Shown: positions 9,075 through 12,500 of the stretch, one piece after another
Position numbering within the stretch: position 1 is the first letter of the stretch
Layout of the letters: each line of letters opens with the position of its first letter
NCBI RefSeq assembly: GCF_000188695.1
Contig: NW_004754910.1
Coordinates: 852,926 to 865,425 of the forward strand
Length of the DNA: 12,500 nt
Direction of reading: 5' to 3'
Source of the DNA: Salpingoeca rosetta
Taxonomy: Eukaryota; Opisthokonta; Choanoflagellata; Craspedida; Salpingoecidae
Translations under genes and position numbers: made by a program
The notes under the pieces: model-generated
The model's input: only the letters and a program-made list of their open reading frames with translations
Database searches by the model: none
What the model was told of the DNA's origin: nothing

Positions 9075-9961
9075 GAGACGTTTGCTCGACGGCAACTTTG
9101 CCTGTCCATCCAGCGATGTAGTCAAAAACATACAGTGCTTTCTCATGCCCCCTCCCTCTTCTCTCTCTCTTTTCTCTCTTCTCTTCTCTGCCGTGTCTTT
9201 CCTCTCTATTCCGTGTTTTTCACACTACCTCTTCCTTTCCCTCTGTTCCCTCTGCTCCCTTTCCATCACCCACTCCTCAACACAGCACACCACCATGTTC
9301 GCAGCTGCGCGGTCACACGTGTACGCAGGCGTCTCGTGTCGATGTTCACGCTTGCAGTGCGATGGTGATTGTCCTTCAGACAAGCATGCCCCCTTTCACG
9401 CACAAACACACACTCTCGCACCACCATGCCAAGCAACTTCCCCTCTCCCTGTGTCTCTCCCCTGGTACTTCTCTCTTCACTCGGAACCCCTTTGATATCA
9501 CCAACCACTATGTATCAGCAGAGTGCCACCCCAGCTCGTGCTTTGTCCTTCTTCATGGCCGTTCTGCTGTTCCCCTGCGCTTGCTCCCACGTGCCACTTT
9601 TCTCCTTGTCTTGCTTCCTTGCTTCCATGTAGAAGGCCTGTTGTTGCTGCTGTTGACCCTCCCTTCCTTTCCTTTCCTCTTCCTTTCCATTTCTTTCCTT
9701 TCTTACTCTTTGTGGTTGTTCGCTGATCTCTTCTTGCTTGCTTCACACCCGCCTTCGGCGTTACTCTGCATCTATCTGATCCCACGTCTCAAAACGTAGT
9801 GTGTGTGTGTGTGTGTATGTGACTGTATGACTGTTTGTATCTTAGCGCCTGCCTCACTTTTGCCCGTTCCCTGACGCTTATACGTTGATTCGATGTGCGC
9901 ACCATGTTTGTGTTCTGTGTTGTTGTGCGTTTACACCGTGCCATGAAGGAATCAAAGAAGA

Positions 9962-9967
9962 AATAAA
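9962..9967 (+). terminator. Candidate poly(A) signal AATAAA
   Basis: An exact AATAAA hexamer on the plus strand lies 1,070 bases after the ELAV-like stop and 77 bases short of the end of the convergent SH3BGRL-like coding region. It is the clearest such hexamer I see between the two genes. On the minus strand I see no matching AATAAA just after the SH3BGRL-like stop. Confidence 0.4.
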
Positions 9968-10043
9968 TGCACGCAAGTGGGTCAATGCCACCGTGTGTTC
10001 GTGTGTCTGCGTGTGTGTCTATGGAGGTGAGGGAGGCATGAGC

Positions 10044-10131
10044 TCAGAGCCCGAGGAACTCCGACAGTTGTTCATCTTCGATGGCTTGCATAAACTCGTC
10101 AAAGCCCTGTTGGAGAGACAGAGAGAGAGAG

Positions 10132-10169
<38 letters not shown>

Positions 10170-10945
10170 GCAGGGTTTGGAAGGGAAAGAAAAACGGGGT
10201 TGACTGGTGAGGGGCAATAAGCAAGCATGGGCTGTGGTGGCAAGCGGGCAGGCAAGCGGGCAGGCAAGCAAGCGTAAGGTTGTGCGACTCTCTCAAGCAA
10301 AGGACCACACAACATGGGCATGCGTAAAACTCACCCCCAGGTGCTTGTCATCCTTGAAAATCTGTGGCACGAGCGCCTTGTCGTCGCCCATGAGCTCTCG
10401 CATCTGCTTCAGGGCCCCTTGTTGTCTTGCTGTGAGGATAGTGGGTTGTGAGCATGTGAGGAGAGGGCGAGGGAGGACGTATGTGCGTGGTGGGGAACGT
10501 TGACGTACAGACGGGCACGCAGAGCACACGCGCATTTCAACACAGCAGTGCAGGCAAGGTCGTGTGCGCAAATGGGTGAGCGCGCGTATGTTCTTGAAAC
10601 TGCGCACACACGCACACACACGCACGCACACGCACGCAGACACACGCACACACACACACGCACGCACACACACGCACTTGTTCACGCACCGACATCGATG
10701 GTTTCATACGGGATGTGCTTGCCATCAAGAGTCATCTGCATCTTCTGGATGTGCTTCTTGGTCTGTGGCCATGGTGAGCATCGAGTGAGTGAGTTCGTGA
10801 GGAAGGGAAGATGGGTGTGGAGATGCACGGGTGGATGGAGGTGGGGATGGGTGTGGGGATGATGATGGTGGATTCAGCAACCGCACACACCATGTCAGCC
10901 TGTTTGAAACACACGCACACACACACTAACAACCACACACTAACA

Positions 10946-11000
<55 letters not shown>

Positions 11001-11075
11001 CACATCACATCACATCACATCACAACGCACCTCGAGGTTGCTCGAGATGGAGCTGATGTAGAGCTTCAACGGCAT
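10044..11075 (-). CDS. SH3BGRL: SH3BGRL-like small thioredoxin-fold protein
   Basis: Minus-strand exons 11075-11031, 10762-10690, 10429-10335 and 10106-10044 join in phases 0, 1 and 0 to give a complete 91-residue protein. It starts MPLKLYISSISSNLE, the first beta strand of the SH3-binding glutamic acid-rich-like family, continues KKHIQKMQMTLDGKHIPYET (17-36), RELMGDDKALVPQIF (50-64) with the cis-proline P61 of the thioredoxin fold, and ends GGFDEFMQAIEDEQLSEFL (71-89). Length and motif order match SH3BGRL/SH3BGRL3 proteins, which are cytosolic, glutaredoxin-like but without redox cysteines. This copy contains no cysteine at all, so a thiol-redox role is excluded; a binding role is the family expectation. 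Its stop faces the end of the ELAV-like gene, and its start lies 215 bases downstream of the sulfatase stop on the same strand. Confidence 0.93.
10113..10168. repeat. (GA)n-(GT)n compound repeat, SH3BGRL intron 3
   Basis: On the sense (minus) strand this reads (CA)n then (TC)n, ending TCTCTCCAACAG at the acceptor of the last SH3BGRL-like exon. Confidence 0.92.
10603..10677. repeat. (CA)/(CGCA) tract, SH3BGRL intron 2
   Basis: Sense-strand GT-rich, beginning about a dozen bases after the donor at 10689. Confidence 0.9.
10952..11022. repeat. (CA)n plus (CACAT)n, SH3BGRL intron 1
   Basis: About 24 copies of CA followed by about five CACAT pentamers. On the sense strand the order is donor GTGCGT, then (ATGTG)n, then (GT)n. 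Confidence 0.93.
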
Positions 11076-11290
11076 GTTGGTTGGTTGGTCGTGTCTCGTA
11101 TCCTTCCTCCTTCCTCTTCGTCTTGCTTCTGCTTCTTCGCTTGTTTGGATTTTGAGTTTGGCGAAAATGCACGGAATCGTTGGCCAAAGCAACATGCTTG
11201 TTGGCTTCTTGGGCTGTTGCCCCTGTGTGCCTTTGCTAGCTGAACGTTTTGGTTCCATGCATGCCTTCCACGTCTCGTCATTCATCTCGT
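11076..11290. promoter_or_regulatory. Sulfatase-SH3BGRL intergenic spacer
   Basis: 215 bases between the sulfatase stop (11291) and the SH3BGRL-like start (11075), both on the minus strand. It must hold the sulfatase 3' end and the SH3BGRL-like promoter. It contains a CT-rich plus-strand patch (11101-11135), no long simple repeat, and no hexamer or TATA box that I would call. The bases just before the SH3BGRL-like ATG read CCAACCAACCAAC on the sense strand. Confidence 0.5.
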
Positions 11291-11531
11291 TTACTTCCCC
11301 TTGATATTGTTGGGGTGATGCTTTGGTTCATAACACAGCGGGGCACCATACCCGTCTGTCATGTTGAGGATTTCATGAAACGGCTTGCAGTCTGTGAACT
11401 TTCCCTTGTATCCATCGTCGCCAGTTTGGAAGAATGTGGCCGACGCGTTCTATGCAAGCAGCATCCGTGTGCGTGCGATATATGCGTCAGTGAGGGAGGG
11501 GATGTTTAGACTGCGTGGTACGTTGTACGGA

Positions 11532-11579
<48 letters not shown>

Positions 11580-12115
11580 CACACGCACGCACGCACAGAC
11601 ATGAATGACACCACACGTCCCTCCACCACCAGTCCTGCCGCACCTGCAACTTCGCGAGGAGGTCCTTCTTAATCTGCGGGTATGTGTCCGACAAGTCCGT
11701 TGTCTCCCTTGGATCGCGCTCAATGTCGAACAAGCAGCCATCTTTCGGGCACGGCGGTGCCTGCAGGCAACAATACAATGCACAAGCAAACGTGTGTGTG
11801 TGTATGTGTGTGTATGTGTGTGTGCGTGTGTGTAGTGAACCATGCTGTGCAGCCCTCACGACAGTATTCTTGAGCACCCAAACCCTCAATTCAAACGCCC
11901 TGAGTCAACCACAACCTCCACCCTTGCCCTCCTTCGCCCTTGTCCTGCTTCACCTCTCTTCTCCACCCCCCTCTCTCTCCGCCTAACCACTGCTCACCGG
12001 TGTGATGGGCGTCTCTGGGTACGCTGGGCCTGAGTAGCCGTCGTACCTGTACTCGTTCACCAGCTTGTACCGCCCAGACAATATGGCCTTCTCGCACAGC
12101 ACAATCTCCGTCCTG

Positions 12116-12154
<39 letters not shown>

Positions 12155-12472
12155 CAAACCTCTCTGTTGTGTTTGTTGCACTCCACCCATCCTTGTGATC
12201 CTCACACACTGTCCGCCCCCCTCCCGACATATATACACACTCTCGTTTCATACCTTGGGGATGGCTGCTCCTTGGTGAGTGCGGGCCAGACGTTGAGACC
12301 ATCTGACGGCGGAACTGCGGTTGTGTTGTCCCACGGATCAACCTGGTGGTGCGTCAACAGTTCATAAAGCGCGAGAAACATGAATGCCATGTCATTCACA
12401 ACCCGCAACGCAACATGCACACAAGATAAGCAAATTGATGCGTGATGTGATGTGAACGTGCGCGACAATTGC
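11291..12472 (-). CDS. Arylsulfatase B-type sulfatase, C-terminal part
   Basis: Lysosomal or secreted enzymes of this family remove sulfate esters from glycosaminoglycans and related glycans. Minus-strand exons: upstream edge unresolved (possibly 12472) down to 12254, then 12112-11998, 11760-11644 and 11449-11291 ending in TAA. The last three junctions are GT-AG and hold phase. Recognisable blocks in order are VNDMAFMFLAL (matches the V-x-D-x-x-P-T-x-L motif region with Pro missing), SDGLNVWPALTKEQPSPR (DGxxVW...PSPR), SGRYKLVNEYRY (the G-x-W/Y-K-L strand) and CLFDIERDPRETTDLSDTYP (LFDIxxDPxExxDLS). The tail is NASATFFQTGDDGYKG then a Cys-containing end; NAS and NMT are N-glycosylation sequons. 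The catalytic Cys/Ser formylglycine motif lies beyond the right edge. Residues coded above about 12399 do not resemble sulfatases and may be intron. Placement within ARSB/I/J types is approximate. Confidence 0.88.
11530..11597. repeat. (CGCA)n tract, last sulfatase intron
   Basis: About 15 tetranucleotides, in the intron 11450-11643. Sense strand (TGCG)n lies nearer the donor at 11643, after about 45 bases of unique sequence. Confidence 0.92.
11792..11834. repeat. (TG)n/(TATG) tract, sulfatase intron
   Basis: Sense strand CA-rich, about 30 bases before the acceptor at 11761 in the intron 11761-11997. Confidence 0.9.
12117..12152. repeat. (TG)n next to a sulfatase acceptor
   Basis: On the sense strand, (CA)n of about 17 copies runs straight into the acceptor ATCAG at 12113; almost no pyrimidine tract separates repeat and exon. 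Confidence 0.93.
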
Positions 12473-12500
12473 CTTCACCCTCAGCTCTGCCTCCTTTCGC

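Larger units (their letters stand above)
8893..9967 (+). other. Probable 3' UTR of the ELAV-like gene
   Basis: No coding sequence with family-like features is seen on either strand. The stretch holds CCAACCACCAACC repeats at 8938-8958, a (CAA)17 run at 9024-9074, C/U-rich runs at about 9148-9260 and 9658-9705, a short (GT)n at 9798-9816 and an AATAAA at 9962-9967. The long pyrimidine runs resemble binding sites of U-rich-element proteins. The transcript end is inferred only from the AATAAA. Confidence 0.5.

Noticed and set aside
8986..9495. Poly-Asn or poly-Gln protein from the CAA repeat
   Set aside because: Flanking sequence is not protein-like in any frame and it sits just after the ELAV-like stop.
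1..12500. tRNA, rRNA, transposon or viral remnants
   Set aside because: I saw no cloverleaf, rRNA motif, transposase or reverse-transcriptase motif, or long terminal inverted repeats.

Overview
The window looks like a stretch of a compact, intron-rich, fairly GC-rich eukaryotic nuclear genome. It carries parts or all of five protein genes, all split by short GT-AG introns of roughly 75-360 bases. The introns and gaps are full of simple repeats: (CA/GT)n, (CAAC)/(CTCA)-type tracts, (TTCC)n, (CTG)n and (CAA)n. The gene mix is a TATA-binding protein, an SH2-like protein, an ELAV/Sex-lethal-type three-RRM protein, an SH3BGRL-type thioredoxin fold and an arylsulfatase B-type sulfatase. That fits a single-celled relative of animals such as a choanoflagellate, but the organism is an inference, not something read from the sequence.

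Layout, left to right. (1) 163-1180, minus strand: N-terminal half of TBP in four exons; the rest lies beyond the left edge behind a (GT)n-filled intron. (2) 1181-1362: a 182-base divergent promoter. (3) 1363-2713, plus strand: a 326-residue protein with an acidic, disordered N-terminal half and a C-terminal SH2-like domain that lacks the usual phosphotyrosine-binding arginine. (4) 2714-4642: no convincing gene; repeats, the SH2 gene's 3' end and probable 5' leader sequence of the next gene. (5) 4643-8892, plus strand: a complete 13-exon, 517-residue ELAV-like RNA-binding protein with three RRMs and a Pro/Gln/Met/His-rich tail. (6) 8893-10043: a likely 3' UTR with a (CAA)17 tract, pyrimidine-rich runs and an AATAAA at 9962. 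(7) 10044-11075, minus strand: a complete four-exon, 91-residue SH3BGRL-like protein. (8) 11291 to the right edge, minus strand: the C-terminal part of an arylsulfatase.

Reading frames were joined by hand. Every internal junction keeps phase and, for TBP, ELAV, SH3BGRL and most of the sulfatase, rebuilds known family sequence across the splice, so those models are well supported. Only the upstream boundary of the right-most sulfatase exon is unresolved.

The most unusual signals are the strand polarity of the simple repeats inside introns (GT-rich near donors, CA-rich near acceptors, in the sense of each gene, on both DNA strands), a minisatellite in TBP intron 1 whose every full unit carries a perfect donor motif, the arginine-less SH2-like domain, and a stop codon embedded in a possible splice donor at the end of the SH2 gene.
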